From Maritimibacter sp. DP1N21-5 (GTDB lineage Bacteria; Pseudomonadota; Alphaproteobacteria; Rhodobacterales; Rhodobacteraceae): DNA of 64,000 bases. A program made the translations under genes and the position numbers. The stretch lies in NCBI RefSeq assembly GCF_019218295.1, contig NZ_JAHUZF010000006.1, positions 1,054,001 through 1,118,000 of the forward strand, in the 5' to 3' direction. Below are positions 38,017 through 46,621 of the stretch, piece after piece; position 1 is the stretch's first letter; the number at the start of each line of letters is the position of its first letter. A model generated the notes under the pieces. The model had not been told where the DNA came from, did not search any database, and saw nothing but the letters and a program-made list of their open reading frames with translations.

Positions 38017-39822
38017 ATGCCCCTCCACTCCGACATAGCCCGCGTCACAGACCGTATCGCCGAACGCTCTCAGGCGCGCCGCAGCCGCTACATGGAGGTG
38101 ATCCGCGCCCAGATCGACAAGGGACCAAAACGCGCGCATCTGTCCTGCTCGGGTCAGGCCCATGCCTATGCCGGGGCGGGACCCGATCAGGCAGCACTGG
38201 CGACCAAGCCCGGGCCCAACATCGGGATCGTGACGACCTACAACGACATGCTCTCCGCGCATCAGCCCTTCGAGCGCTTCCCGGCCCTGATCAAGGAGAC
38301 AGCCCGCGCCGAGGGGGCCACGGCCCAGGTCGCCGGCGGCGTTCCGGCCATGTGCGACGGGGTCACGCAGGGCGAGACCGGGATGGAGCTGTCGCTCTTC
38401 TCGCGTGACGTGATCGCGCTCGCTTCCGGGGTCGCGCTGTCGCACAACACCTTCGACGCGGCCCTCTACCTGGGGGTCTGCGACAAGATCGTGCCGGGAC
38501 TGATCATCGCCGCAGCCACCTTTGGTCATATCCCGGGCATCTTCCTGCCGGCCGGCCCCATGACCTCGGGCCTGCCCAACGACGAGAAAGCCAAGGTGCG
38601 CCAGCGGTTTGCCGCGGGCGAAGTGGGTCGTGATGCTCTCATGGAGGCCGAGATGGCCGCCTATCACGGGCCGGGTACCTGCACCTTCTACGGCACCGCC
38701 AACTCGAACCAGATGCTCATGGAGTTCATGGGTCTTCACCTGCCGGGCGCGAGTTTCGTCAACCCGAACACGCCGCTTCGGGATGCCCTGACCCAGGAAG
38801 GCGCGCGGCGGGCCACGCAGATCACCCATATGGGCAACGAATTCACCCCGGTCGCCGATGTGCTTGACGAGCGGGCCTTTGTGAACGGGATGGTCGGGCT
38901 CATGGCCACGGGGGGATCGACGAACCTGATCCTGCACCTGCCCGCCATGGCGCGGGCGGCGGGCATCGAGATCACGCTGGAGGACTTCGCCGACATTTCC
39001 GCCGTGACACCCTTGATGGCCCGGGTCTATCCCAACGGTCTCGCGGATGTGAACCATTTCCACGCAGCGGGTGGGCTTGGCTACCTGATCGGTTCGCTTC
39101 TGGAGGCCGGGCTCCTGCATGACGATACCCTGACGGTCGCGGGCAAGGGGCTCGAACGTTACACCCGCGAACCCAAGGTGTCGGGTGACCGCGTCGTCTA
39201 TGAGCCCGGCCCGCGAGAGAGCCTGAACGACAAGATCGTGCGGCCCGTGTCTGACCCGTTCCAGAAGACCGGAGGGCTTTCTCAATTGACGGGGAACCTC
39301 GGCCACGCGGTGATCAAGGTCTCGGCGGTGGACGAGGCCCGTCATGTCATCGAAGCACGCGCCCGGGTGTTTCACGATCAGGACAGCGTCAAGGCCGCCT
39401 TCAAGGCGGGCGAGTTCACCGAGGACACCATCGTCGTCGTGCGCTTCCAGGGGCCGAAGGCCAACGGGATGCCGGAACTTCACGGGCTGACACCCACGCT
39501 CGCCGTGCTGCAGGACCGGGGGCTGAAGGTGGCACTGGTGACGGACGGACGCATGTCGGGTGCCTCCGGCAAGGTTCCCGCCGCGATCCACGTCTCGCCC
39601 GAGGCGGTGGACGGCGGCAATATCGCGCGGGTGCGCGACGGCGACCTGCTGCGCCTCGACGCGAGGACCGGGGTGCTAGAGGTCCTCGAGGACGGTTTCG
39701 AAGCGCGGGAGCCCGTGGTCGCGGACCTGTCGGCCAACAGCCACGGACTGGGCCGCGAGATGTTCGAGATGTTTCGGCAGAATGTCGGCCTCGCCTCGAC
39801 CGGCGCGGCTGTGGTGGTGTAA
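38017..39822 (+). CDS. edd: 6-Phosphogluconate dehydratase
   Basis: The 601-residue protein starts at ATG 38017; the ORF extension upstream is not needed. It belongs to the IlvD/Edd family. Likely iron-sulfur cysteines are in [24 protein letters not shown], and [16 protein letters not shown], and [17 protein letters not shown] is near the end. It converts 6-phosphogluconate to KDPG and pairs with the downstream aldolase gene 10 bp away, forming the Entner-Doudoroff route. Confidence 0.97.
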   Translation: MPLHSDIARVTDRIAERSQARRSRYMEVIRAQIDKGPKRAHLSCSGQAHAYAGAGPDQAALATKPGPNIGIVTTYNDMLSAHQPFERFPALIKETARAEGATAQVAGGVPAMCDGVTQGETGMELSLFSRDVIALASGVALSHNTFDAALYLGVCDKIVPGLIIAAATFGHIPGIFLPAGPMTSGLPNDEKAKVRQRFAAGEVGRDALMEAEMAAYHGPGTCTFYGTANSNQMLMEFMGLHLPGASFVNPNTPLRDALTQEGARRATQITHMGNEFTPVADVLDERAFVNGMVGLMATGGSTNLILHLPAMARAAGIEITLEDFADISAVTPLMARVYPNGLADVNHFHAAGGLGYLIGSLLEAGLLHDDTLTVAGKGLERYTREPKVSGDRVVYEPGPRESLNDKIVRPVSDPFQKTGGLSQLTGNLGHAVIKVSAVDEARHVIEARARVFHDQDSVKAAFKAGEFTEDTIVVVRFQGPKANGMPELHGLTPTLAVLQDRGLKVALVTDGRMSGASGKVPAAIHVSPEAVDGGNIARVRDGDLLRLDARTGVLEVLEDGFEAREPVVADLSANSHGLGREMFEMFRQNVGLASTGAAVVV

Positions 39823-39832
39823 GGAGAGCGCG

Positions 39833-40474
39833 ATGACCCCCTATGAAGCGAGCGCCGAAGCGCTGAGGATCTGCAAGCTCGCGCCGATCGTTCCGGTGCT
39901 CGTCGTCGAGGACGTCGCCCATGCCGTGCCGCTGGCACAGGCGTTGGTCGCAGGCGGATTGCCGGCGCTCGAAGTGACACTGCGGACCGAGGCGGCGCTC
40001 GACGTGATCGCCGCCATGGCGCGGGTCGAGGGCGGCGCGGTCGGAGCAGGCACGCTGCTCACACCCGACGACGTGAAGCGCGCGAAGGATGCGGGCGCGA
40101 CCTTTGGCGTGTCACCGGGAGCCACGGACAGGCTTCTTGACGCCTGCGAAGAGGTCGGACTGCCGCTCCTGCCCGGATCGGCCAGCGCGACCGAAGCGAT
40201 GCGGCTTCTGGAGCGCGGCTATTCGGTCCAGAAATTCTTCCCGGCCGAGGCGGCCGGTGGCGCTCCTTTCCTGAAATCACTGGCGTCGCCCCTGCCCCAG
40301 ATCCGCTTCTGCCCGACCGGGGGCGTGTCGATGGCCAATGCGACCGACTACCTGTCGTTGCCCAATGTGATCTGCGCCGGGGGGTCCTGGGTCGCGCCAA
40401 AGGATATGGTCACCAGGGGCGACTGGGCGGGGATCGAAGCGCTCGCGCGCGAGGCGGCGGCGCTTCCGAGTTAA
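39833..40474 (+). CDS. eda: KDPG aldolase
   Basis: The 213-residue protein starts at ATG 39833 after AAGGAGAG. Schiff-base Lys134 lies in VQKFFPAEAAGG, and catalytic Glu47 is in ALEVTLR, both where E. coli Eda has them. The phosphate-binding GGVSMANATDYLSLPNVICAGGSWV completes the (beta/alpha)8 barrel. It splits KDPG into pyruvate and glyceraldehyde 3-phosphate. It is the second gene of the edd-eda operon. Confidence 0.97.
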   Translation: MTPYEASAEALRICKLAPIVPVLVVEDVAHAVPLAQALVAGGLPALEVTLRTEAALDVIAAMARVEGGAVGAGTLLTPDDVKRAKDAGATFGVSPGATDRLLDACEEVGLPLLPGSASATEAMRLLERGYSVQKFFPAEAAGGAPFLKSLASPLPQIRFCPTGGVSMANATDYLSLPNVICAGGSWVAPKDMVTRGDWAGIEALAREAAALPS

Positions 40475-40541
40475 GAGTTTCGCTTCCTTCGCGGGCGTCG
40501 GGAGGATGAGCATCGGATCTTGTTGCGCAGAACCCGACCGA

Positions 40542-40564
40542 CTGGAGGGGCTCTGCCCCTCCAG
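40542..40564. repeat. REP-like G/C hairpin element after eda
   Basis: CTGGAGGGGC-TCT-GCCCCTCCAG is a perfect 10-bp inverted repeat with loop TCT, followed by ACTACCCCGAAG and an AT-rich stretch. Similar GGAGGGGCTCTGCCCCTCC hairpins recur between genes in Rhodobacteraceae genomes as I know them. It can act as a terminator or RNA stabiliser for edd-eda but lacks a T-run. It appears once in this window. Confidence 0.55.
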
Positions 40565-40605
40565 ACTACCCCGAAGTTTTCATGAATCCGTGAAGGGGAA
40601 GCGGT

Positions 40606-40878
40606 CTAGCTGCGGCGCGCGCGCCAGCCGCCGCGGCGTTGCGGGGTGGCGGCGGTTTTCTCCAGCCCTTCGCGTAGCACGCGGGTCATCGGGTGCTCGG
40701 GCGCGTCCGATCCATAGGTGTCGAGCAGGCTTTGCACCGTGTCCCGGTCGAGCTGCCCGCCGCGCGTGCCAACCGCCCAGTCGAAAAAGATTGCCCGGCA
40801 ATCCTCGTCGGTGATGCCGTCGATGCGATAGGCCTCCTGTATCAGGCCGGTGGGGTCGAGGGGATGAGCGCCTTTCAT
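40606..40878 (-). CDS. Small conserved hypothetical protein coupled to glnE
   Basis: The 90-residue protein starts at ATG 40878, overlapping the glnE stop (ATGA). It is acidic in the middle and basic at the end (QRRGGWRARRS), with a helical core (LIQEAYRIDGITDEDCRAIFFDWAVG, DRDTVQSLLDTYGSDAPEHPMTRVLREGLEK). No family is recognised. Overlap with glnE argues for joint expression and possibly a nitrogen-related role, but that is inference. Confidence 0.7.
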   Translation of the reverse strand: MKGAHPLDPTGLIQEAYRIDGITDEDCRAIFFDWAVGTRGGQLDRDTVQSLLDTYGSDAPEHPMTRVLREGLEKTAATPQRRGGWRARRS

Positions 40879-43712
40879 GCAAGGTCTCCGGGGGTGCGCG
40901 CCAGAATGGCGTCGATGGCGTCTGCCGCGCGGGCGGCACAGGTGGTGGCGCGGGCGATGAGACCTTCGGTGTCCTCGGTCCCGGTTTCGCGCAGAAGAAA
41001 GCTGCGGGCGCCTTCGCCGATGGCGTCGAGGTCGAGGGGCCCGTCGGTGATGAGCTTCGAGGCGGTCTGAAGCCGACGGAGCAGCCCGTAGGCGGCGATG
41101 AGCGCCTGTGCCTCGTCCGGGGTGATCCAGCCGATGTCGACACCGGCCCCGATCTGGTCCGCCGTGGCCCGCGGCGTCACCGGCGAGAGGACTGCGGCGC
41201 ATTGGGCGGTCAGTTCGATGTCCTGAATGCGGCCCGGCCCGATCTTGGGTTCGAGCGGGCTCTGGTCCCCCTTGGCCTCAGCGATGCGGGCGCGCATGTC
41301 GATGACGTCCTTGATTGTCGCGGACGCGTCGCGCGTGCGGGACAGGATCTCTTCCCGGATCGCCTCGACCGCCTCACCGATCGCGTCGTCTCCCGCAACG
41401 GCACGGGCACGGGTGAGCGCGAGATGTTCCCAGGTCCAGGCCTCGTTGCGCTGGTAGTCGCCGAAGGAGGTGAGCGAGGTTGCTACCGGCCCCTGCCGCC
41501 CGGACGGACGCAGCCGCATGTCGACCTCGTAGAGCCGGCCCTCGGGCATCGGGGCGGTGAGCGCGGTGACCAGAGCCTGTGTGAGCCGCGCGTAATAGGC
41601 GCGCGCGCCGAGCGGGCGCTTCCCGGTCGATTCCGCGTCTCCCGGCGCGTCGTAGATGACGATGAGGTCGAGGTCGGAGGCCGCCGAAATGCGCCGCGCC
41701 CCGAGCGATCCCATGCCAATGAGCGCGGCCCCCTCACCGGGCGGATCACCGTGCTTGCGCGCAAACTCCTCCACCACGACAGGCCAGAGCGCTGTGATCA
41801 CGGCCTCGGCGAGGTCAGTATACTGGTGCCCGGCGTCGTCCGCGGAGATCAGGCCGCGCAGGTGATGCACCCCGATCCGGAAGTGCCATTCCTTCTGCCA
41901 GCGCCGGGCGGTATCGAGACAGGCCTCATAGTCGGACGCCTCGGTCAGTGCCTCGGCGAGATCGGCCCTGAGCCGCTCCTCGCCGGGCCAATCGGTGAAG
42001 AAGTCGCCGCCGATCACCGCATCGAGCACCGCCGCGTTCTGCCCGAGATAGACCGAAAGCGCAGGCGCGGTGGCGGCGATGTCGACGATGAGATCGACGA
42101 GCGAGGGGTTGGCCTCGAAGAGAGAAAAGAGCTGAACGCCCGCTGGCAAACGGCTGAGAAACTTGTCGAAATTCAGGAGCGCCTCGCGCGGGCGGGCGGC
42201 CTTCTCGAACCGCGAAAGCAGGTCGGGCTTCAGGCGGTCGAAGATCTCGACCGCGCGGGACGACCGCAGCGCGGGATAGGCCTTCCAGCCCTCGACGATG
42301 GCGAGTTCATCTTCGGCAAGGCCGGTGGCGAGCGGTTGGGAGGGCGCCGGGGCGAAGAAGCCCTCGGTCAGGTCATGGACCTCGGCCAGGGCGTCGGTCA
42401 GATCGCCTTTGAGAGTGTCGGGGTCGGAAATCCCCATCATGCACGCGAGCCTGCGGAAGCCATCGTCCGACTGCGGCAGCCTGTGGGTCTGGGCGTCGTG
42501 CACCATCTGGACCCGGTGTTCGACCGTGCGGTGGCAGCGGTAATGGTCGGTGAGCGTCCTGGCCACATCGTCAGGCACCCAGCCTTTCGCGGCAAGTGCG
42601 GCGAGACCCTCGACGGTGCTGCGCAGGCGCAGGTCCGGGTCGCGCCCGCCGGCGATGAGCTGGCGGGTCTGGGTGAAGAATTCGATTTCCCTGATGCCGC
42701 CACGCCCGAGTTTCATGTCATGGCCTGGAAGCGTGATCGGCCCGCCCAGCCCCTTGTGTTCGCGGATGCGCAGGCGCATGTCGTGGGCGTCCTGGATGGC
42801 GGCGAAGTCGAGGTGCTTGCGCCACACGAAGGGGCGGAGGCGGTCGAGATAGGCCCAGCCCGCCTCGATATCGCCCGCGCAGGGTCGTGCCTTGATATGG
42901 GCGGCGCGTTCCCAGGTGCGGCCAAGGCTTTCGTAGTAGCGTTCCGCCGCCTCCATCGACAGGATCACCGGCGTTACCGAGGGATCGGGGCGCAGGCGCA
43001 GGTCGGTACGGAAGACATAGCCCTCGGCCGTGTTCTCGGAGAGGAGTGCCGCGACCCGGCGCGTCGCGCGGATCAGGATGGCGCGGGCGTCGTCGAAATC
43101 CTCGGGCGCGTAGCGGTCCTGGTCGAAGACGAGGATGAGGTCGATGTCGGAGGAATAGTTCAGCTCTCCCGCCCCCATCTTTCCCATGGCGAGTGCGACG
43201 ACGCCGGCGGCGGTGGGCAGATCCGTCTCGGTCATGCCCGGGAGCTTGCCGCGCGCGATCTCGCGTCCGATTTCGGCCTTGAGGGCGAGGTCGGTGGCGA
43301 GCCCCGCGAAATCGGTGAGCGCGCCGGTGACCTTTTCAAGCGGCCAGACCCCGGCGAGGTCCGCGAGCGCAGTGAAGAGGGCCACGCGGCGTTTCGCCCG
43401 GCGCAGATCAGAGCCGAGGGTGGCGCCCTGCCCGGCCTCGATGCCCGGGATCGCAAACGCATCTGCGATCGCCGCGTCGGGGTCCATGACAAGCGCTTCG
43501 CGCAGCCATTCCGCCTCGCGGTCGATAAGCCCCTTGAGGTAAGGCGCGCATCCGCCAGCCCCCGCCAGAACATCACGCACTTCAGGCGCGAGGTCCGAGA
43601 AGGCGGCGCGCAGTTCCGCGCCCATCTCGGCGTCAAACGCGATGGGTGTCCGGTCGATCAGCGCGGCGAAGGGTCGGGACGAGGTTTTTCGGGCAATCTG
43701 GGCGTCTGTCAT
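40875..43712 (-). CDS. glnE: Bifunctional glutamine synthetase adenylyltransferase/deadenylase
   Basis: The 945-residue protein starts at ATG 43712. It has the two nucleotidyltransferase domains of GlnE: the N-terminal deadenylase GKMGAGELNYSSDIDLILVFD and the C-terminal adenylase GSLGARRISAASDLDLIVIYD, each with the metal-binding acidic pair, linked by helical regions. It adds or removes AMP on GlnA in response to PII (GlnB). glnB and glnA are not in this window. A small hypothetical gene overlaps its stop. Confidence 0.97.
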   Translation of the reverse strand: MTDAQIARKTSSRPFAALIDRTPIAFDAEMGAELRAAFSDLAPEVRDVLAGAGGCAPYLKGLIDREAEWLREALVMDPDAAIADAFAIPGIEAGQGATLGSDLRRAKRRVALFTALADLAGVWPLEKVTGALTDFAGLATDLALKAEIGREIARGKLPGMTETDLPTAAGVVALAMGKMGAGELNYSSDIDLILVFDQDRYAPEDFDDARAILIRATRRVAALLSENTAEGYVFRTDLRLRPDPSVTPVILSMEAAERYYESLGRTWERAAHIKARPCAGDIEAGWAYLDRLRPFVWRKHLDFAAIQDAHDMRLRIREHKGLGGPITLPGHDMKLGRGGIREIEFFTQTRQLIAGGRDPDLRLRSTVEGLAALAAKGWVPDDVARTLTDHYRCHRTVEHRVQMVHDAQTHRLPQSDDGFRRLACMMGISDPDTLKGDLTDALAEVHDLTEGFFAPAPSQPLATGLAEDELAIVEGWKAYPALRSSRAVEIFDRLKPDLLSRFEKAARPREALLNFDKFLSRLPAGVQLFSLFEANPSLVDLIVDIAATAPALSVYLGQNAAVLDAVIGGDFFTDWPGEERLRADLAEALTEASDYEACLDTARRWQKEWHFRIGVHHLRGLISADDAGHQYTDLAEAVITALWPVVVEEFARKHGDPPGEGAALIGMGSLGARRISAASDLDLIVIYDAPGDAESTGKRPLGARAYYARLTQALVTALTAPMPEGRLYEVDMRLRPSGRQGPVATSLTSFGDYQRNEAWTWEHLALTRARAVAGDDAIGEAVEAIREEILSRTRDASATIKDVIDMRARIAEAKGDQSPLEPKIGPGRIQDIELTAQCAAVLSPVTPRATADQIGAGVDIGWITPDEAQALIAAYGLLRRLQTASKLITDGPLDLDAIGEGARSFLLRETGTEDTEGLIARATTCAARAADAIDAILARTPGDLA

Positions 43713-43777
43713 GGGGCGGAGAGTGCGCATGTGGCCGGGGGCTGGTCAATATCCTGCGCTCGTGCTTCAAGACGAAC

Positions 43778-44248
43778 ATGTCGAAGTCATTGAAACGCGT
43801 TGAACGGGCGCTGGTCGAGGCCGGTGTCGAAGTGGAGATCCTCGAGATGGCCGAGGGCACCCGAACGGCGGAGGATGCCGCGCGGGCGGCGGGATGCCAT
43901 CTCGACCAGATTGCGAAGTCGATCATCTTTCGGGGCGAGGCCGACGGGCGCGTGGTGCTGTTCCTCACCGCGGGCGGCAACCGCGTCGATGCGGACAAGG
44001 CGAGCGCGGTGGCGGGCGAGGCGCTGGGCAAGGCTGATGCCTCTGTCATCCGCGAGCAGACCGGGTTCGCCATCGGGGGCGTCGCGCCGGTGGGGCATGT
44101 GTCCCAGATTCGCGCCTTCATGGACCCACGGCTGCTCGAGTTCGACGTCGTCTGGGCCGCCGCCGGCACGCCCCGGCACGTCTTTGCGGCCGATCCGAAG
44201 GACATAGAGCGGATATGCGGCGCGCAAGTGGCTGATTTTACAGGCTGA
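43778..44248 (+). CDS. YbaK/EbsC-family aminoacyl-tRNA deacylase-like protein
   Basis: The 156-residue protein starts at ATG 43778, divergent from glnE (65 bp apart). The YbaK/ProX fold is seen in DQIAKSIIFRGEADGRVVLFLTAGGNRVD, with the key lysine, and in TGFAIGGVAPVGHVSQIRAFMDPRLLEFDVVWAAAG with the GxxPxG substrate loop. These domains hydrolyse mischarged Cys- or Ala-tRNAs. It is a free-standing protein, so its exact tRNA is unknown. Confidence 0.88.
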   Translation: MSKSLKRVERALVEAGVEVEILEMAEGTRTAEDAARAAGCHLDQIAKSIIFRGEADGRVVLFLTAGGNRVDADKASAVAGEALGKADASVIREQTGFAIGGVAPVGHVSQIRAFMDPRLLEFDVVWAAAGTPRHVFAADPKDIERICGAQVADFTG

Positions 44249-44256
44249 TCCAAAGT

Positions 44257-44277
44257 AATGTGAAAATCTTTCACATT
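44257..44277. promoter_or_regulatory. Palindrome AATGTGAAA-ATC-TTTCACATT
   Basis: This is a perfect 9-bp inverted repeat around ATC, containing TGTGA-N7-TCACA. It lies 86 bp upstream of the DUF2852 ATG and just after the YbaK stop codon. A second site with the same half-sites lies downstream at 44316-44334. It is probably an operator for an unidentified regulator. Confidence 0.6.
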
Positions 44278-44315
44278 GACCCTTGCAGGATGCGCCCTTG
44301 GTGCCAATCTTTGCA

Positions 44316-44334
44316 ATGTGAAGGCAATTCACAT
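44316..44334. promoter_or_regulatory. Second TGTGA-N7-TCACA palindrome before DUF2852 gene
   Basis: ATGTGAA-GGCAA-TTCACAT is a 7-bp inverted repeat with the same half-sites and spacing as the one at 44257-44277. The centres are 58 bp apart. It lies 29 bp before the DUF2852 start codon. Confidence 0.6.
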
Positions 44335-44362
44335 AGCTACCCAACCAAGAGGAAACCCGACA

Positions 44363-44848
44363 ATGACCACTGCCTATGAAACCACCCCGCCGTCACCGCA
44401 GGGCTGGCTTTCCAAGTCCGAGGCATGGCTCGACGACAAGGGCAAAGGTGCCTGGATCGCGGTCATGGTTCTGGGCTTCATCTTCTTCTGGCCCTTGGGC
44501 CTCGCCCTTCTCGCCTATATGATCTGGAGCAAACGCATGTTTTCCAAGTCCTGCCGGTCCCACGGCCACCACGCCAAGTGGGAGCACAACCGCCACGCCC
44601 ACATGGGTCGCCGTCACGGCTTCCGCCCGACCGGCAACTCGGCCTTCGACGCTTACAAGGCTGATACGCTGCAACGGCTGATGGACGAGCAGGAGCAGTT
44701 CGAGGCCTTCCTCGACCGGCTGCGTCAGGCGAAGGACAAGTCCGAGTTCGACCAGTTCATGGACGAACGCGCCAGTGCCGCCCGCAAGGGGCGCGACACG
44801 GACCGCGATACCGGCGCTGTGGAACTGGATGAGCCCGAGGACAAGTAA
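44363..44848 (+). CDS. DUF2852 family membrane protein
   Basis: The 161-residue protein starts at ATG 44363 with AAGAGGA upstream. One membrane helix region (GAWIAVMVLGFIFFWPLGLALLAYMIW) is followed by a His/Lys-rich cytosolic patch (CRSHGHHAKWEHNRHAHMGRRHG) and the conserved FRPTGNSAFDAYKADTLQRLMDEQEQFEAFLDRLRQAKDKSEFDQFMDER. This is the DUF2852 pattern, function unknown. Two operator-like palindromes precede it, so its expression is probably tightly regulated. Confidence 0.85.
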   Translation: MTTAYETTPPSPQGWLSKSEAWLDDKGKGAWIAVMVLGFIFFWPLGLALLAYMIWSKRMFSKSCRSHGHHAKWEHNRHAHMGRRHGFRPTGNSAFDAYKADTLQRLMDEQEQFEAFLDRLRQAKDKSEFDQFMDERASAARKGRDTDRDTGAVELDEPEDK

Positions 44849-44921
44849 CCTCGACGCGAATGACGCGAATGACCGGGGCGGCCTCTTCACGGGGGCCGGC
44901 CCTCACTCTATCTGACAGGGT

Positions 44922-45398
44922 ATGACACGGAACATGAGCACCTACGACCACCCCACACGCTCCTTTGGCTTGCCGGACCCGGATTACCAGGCCGAGTTCT
45001 ACGCGGATGTGCCGACCAAGCGGCTGATCGCCTGGATCATCGACACGGTGATCGTGGCGATGCTCGTCGTGCTGGCCATTGTCTTTACCGCCTTCATCGG
45101 CGCCTTTTTCGCGGGCTTCCTCTGGCTCGTCCTCGGGTTCGCCTACCGGACCGTGACGATCGCGAACGGCTCGGCCACGCTGGGAATGCGGATGTGTTCG
45201 ATCGAGCTCCGCCGCGCGGACGGGAGCCGGATGGATTTCGGCGCCGCGCTCCTGCACACGCTGGGCTACTCGATGTCGATGGCCTTTGTCCTGCCGCAGA
45301 TCGCGAGCGTGGTGCTCATGCTGACGAATGATCGCAAGCAGGGTCTGACCGACATGGTCATGGGCACGGCGGCGATCAACCGGCCCTCGCGCTTCTGA
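44922..45398 (+). CDS. RDD-family membrane protein
   Basis: The protein is 158 residues from ATG 44922 (or 154 from ATG 44934; neither has a strong ribosome site). The RDD motif is KRLIAWIIDTVIVAMLVVLAIVF, with R-x-x-A-x-x-I-D, and a second hydrophobic segment FIGAFFAGFLWLVLGF leads to NGSATLGMRMCSIELRRADGSRMDFGAALLHTLGYS. RDD proteins are small inner-membrane proteins, sometimes Na+/H+ antiporters. A terminator hairpin follows at 45405-45439. Confidence 0.88.
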   Translation: MTRNMSTYDHPTRSFGLPDPDYQAEFYADVPTKRLIAWIIDTVIVAMLVVLAIVFTAFIGAFFAGFLWLVLGFAYRTVTIANGSATLGMRMCSIELRRADGSRMDFGAALLHTLGYSMSMAFVLPQIASVVLMLTNDRKQGLTDMVMGTAAINRPSRF

Positions 45399-45404
45399 TC
45401 CGCG

Positions 45405-45439
45405 ACCGGGGCGCGCGCCCTCCTGGGGCCCGCCCCGGT
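45405..45439 (+). terminator. Terminator-like hairpin after RDD gene
   Basis: ACCGGGGCG pairs with CGCCCCGGT (9 bp, 17-nt loop that can pair further) and is followed by TTTCGCCC. It lies 7 bp past the RDD stop codon. Confidence 0.6.
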
Positions 45440-45612
45440 TTCGCCCAGTAATGGCCCACGGGGGGTCATTTCCCGGACAATCGCTCGCGGTAGCTTCACA
45501 TTCACGCGGGCGACGTCGCGAATGTTTACCGTTTCCTTACGAGGGACTTGGCGATTTTCGGATTGATTGTTAGTTTTCCCGCAACCGGACACGAAAGACC
45601 TCTCACCGCGTC

Positions 45613-46446
45613 ATGCGCCACACGCTACCGCTCGCCCCGCAGTTCTATGTGACTGCCCCGCAGCCCTGCCCGTATCTTGCGGGCCGGATGGAGCGTAAGC
45701 TGTTTACCGCGTTGCAGGGCGAACATGCCGAAGCGCTGAACGATACCCTGTCGAAACAGGGCTTCCGGCGGTCCCAGAACGTGCTATATCGGCCGTCTTG
45801 CTCGGAATGCAGCGCCTGCCTGTCGGCGCGCGTCCGGGTGCGCGACTTCAAGCCCTCGAAAAGCCAGCGGCGCACGGAAAAGCGCAATGACCACCTGGCC
45901 CGGCGCACCCGCGCGCCTTGGGCCACCGAGGAGCAATACGATCTGTTCCGGCGCTATCTGGACGAACGCCACGCCGACGGCGGCATGGCGGATATGGATG
46001 TCTTCGAGTTCGCGGCGATGATCGAGGAGACCCCGATCAAGTCGCGGGTGATCGAGTATTCGCATCGCTCTGAAGATCGCCGGACCCGCGAACTGGCGGC
46101 GGTCTGCCTTACCGATGTGCTCGATGACGGGCTGTCGATGGTCTATAGTTTCTATGATCCCGCATTGCAGACGTCCTCCCTCGGAACCTATGTGATCCTT
46201 GACCATATCCGGCTCGCGCAGGAGGCGGGGCTGCCTTACGTCTACCTCGGCTATTGGGTGCCCGGGTCGCCGAAGATGGCCTACAAGGCAAAGTTCTCGG
46301 CGCTGGAGATCTATACCGGCGGGCAGTGGATGGAACTTGCCGATCCCGCCCGATTCGATGCGGAGACTCATCCGCTTTCGAACGATCCCATCGCCGAACA
46401 GGTCGCCCAGATCATGCTTCCCGGGTCGCAACCGATCAAACGCTGA
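45613..46446 (+). CDS. bpt: Aspartate/glutamate leucyltransferase (N-end rule)
   Basis: The 277-residue protein has the Bpt/Ate1 pattern: an N-terminal Cys-bearing motif ([25 protein letters not shown]), then [17 protein letters not shown], and the acetyltransferase-like C-terminal domain ([47 protein letters not shown]). Bpt transfers Leu from tRNA to N-terminal Asp or Glu, marking proteins for ClpS/ClpAP. It is monocistronic after a 214-bp gap. Confidence 0.93.
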   Translation: MRHTLPLAPQFYVTAPQPCPYLAGRMERKLFTALQGEHAEALNDTLSKQGFRRSQNVLYRPSCSECSACLSARVRVRDFKPSKSQRRTEKRNDHLARRTRAPWATEEQYDLFRRYLDERHADGGMADMDVFEFAAMIEETPIKSRVIEYSHRSEDRRTRELAAVCLTDVLDDGLSMVYSFYDPALQTSSLGTYVILDHIRLAQEAGLPYVYLGYWVPGSPKMAYKAKFSALEIYTGGQWMELADPARFDAETHPLSNDPIAEQVAQIMLPGSQPIKR

Positions 46447-46621
46447 TCCGATTCGCATATCGCGAGGAATTGGGCGCGTCTGCCTGTTTACAAGGCGCAT
46501 CGACCCAAAACGTCTGCCCCCGCCAATCCGCCCCTGGTCCCCCGCCGCGCTTTTCCCTTGGCGCAACCTGACCCCGGGCGCAGGCTGATCCCAGGGACAA
46601 CCGGGACGAAAGGGGGCCGAG

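Noticed and set aside
41202..43793. 863-codon plus-strand open frame
   Set aside because: Antisense to glnE; the glnE motifs on the other strand are complete.
44276..44281. TTGACC as a -35 box for the DUF2852 gene
   Set aside because: No acceptable -10 hexamer at 16-18 bp; it overlaps the first palindrome and may be coincidental.
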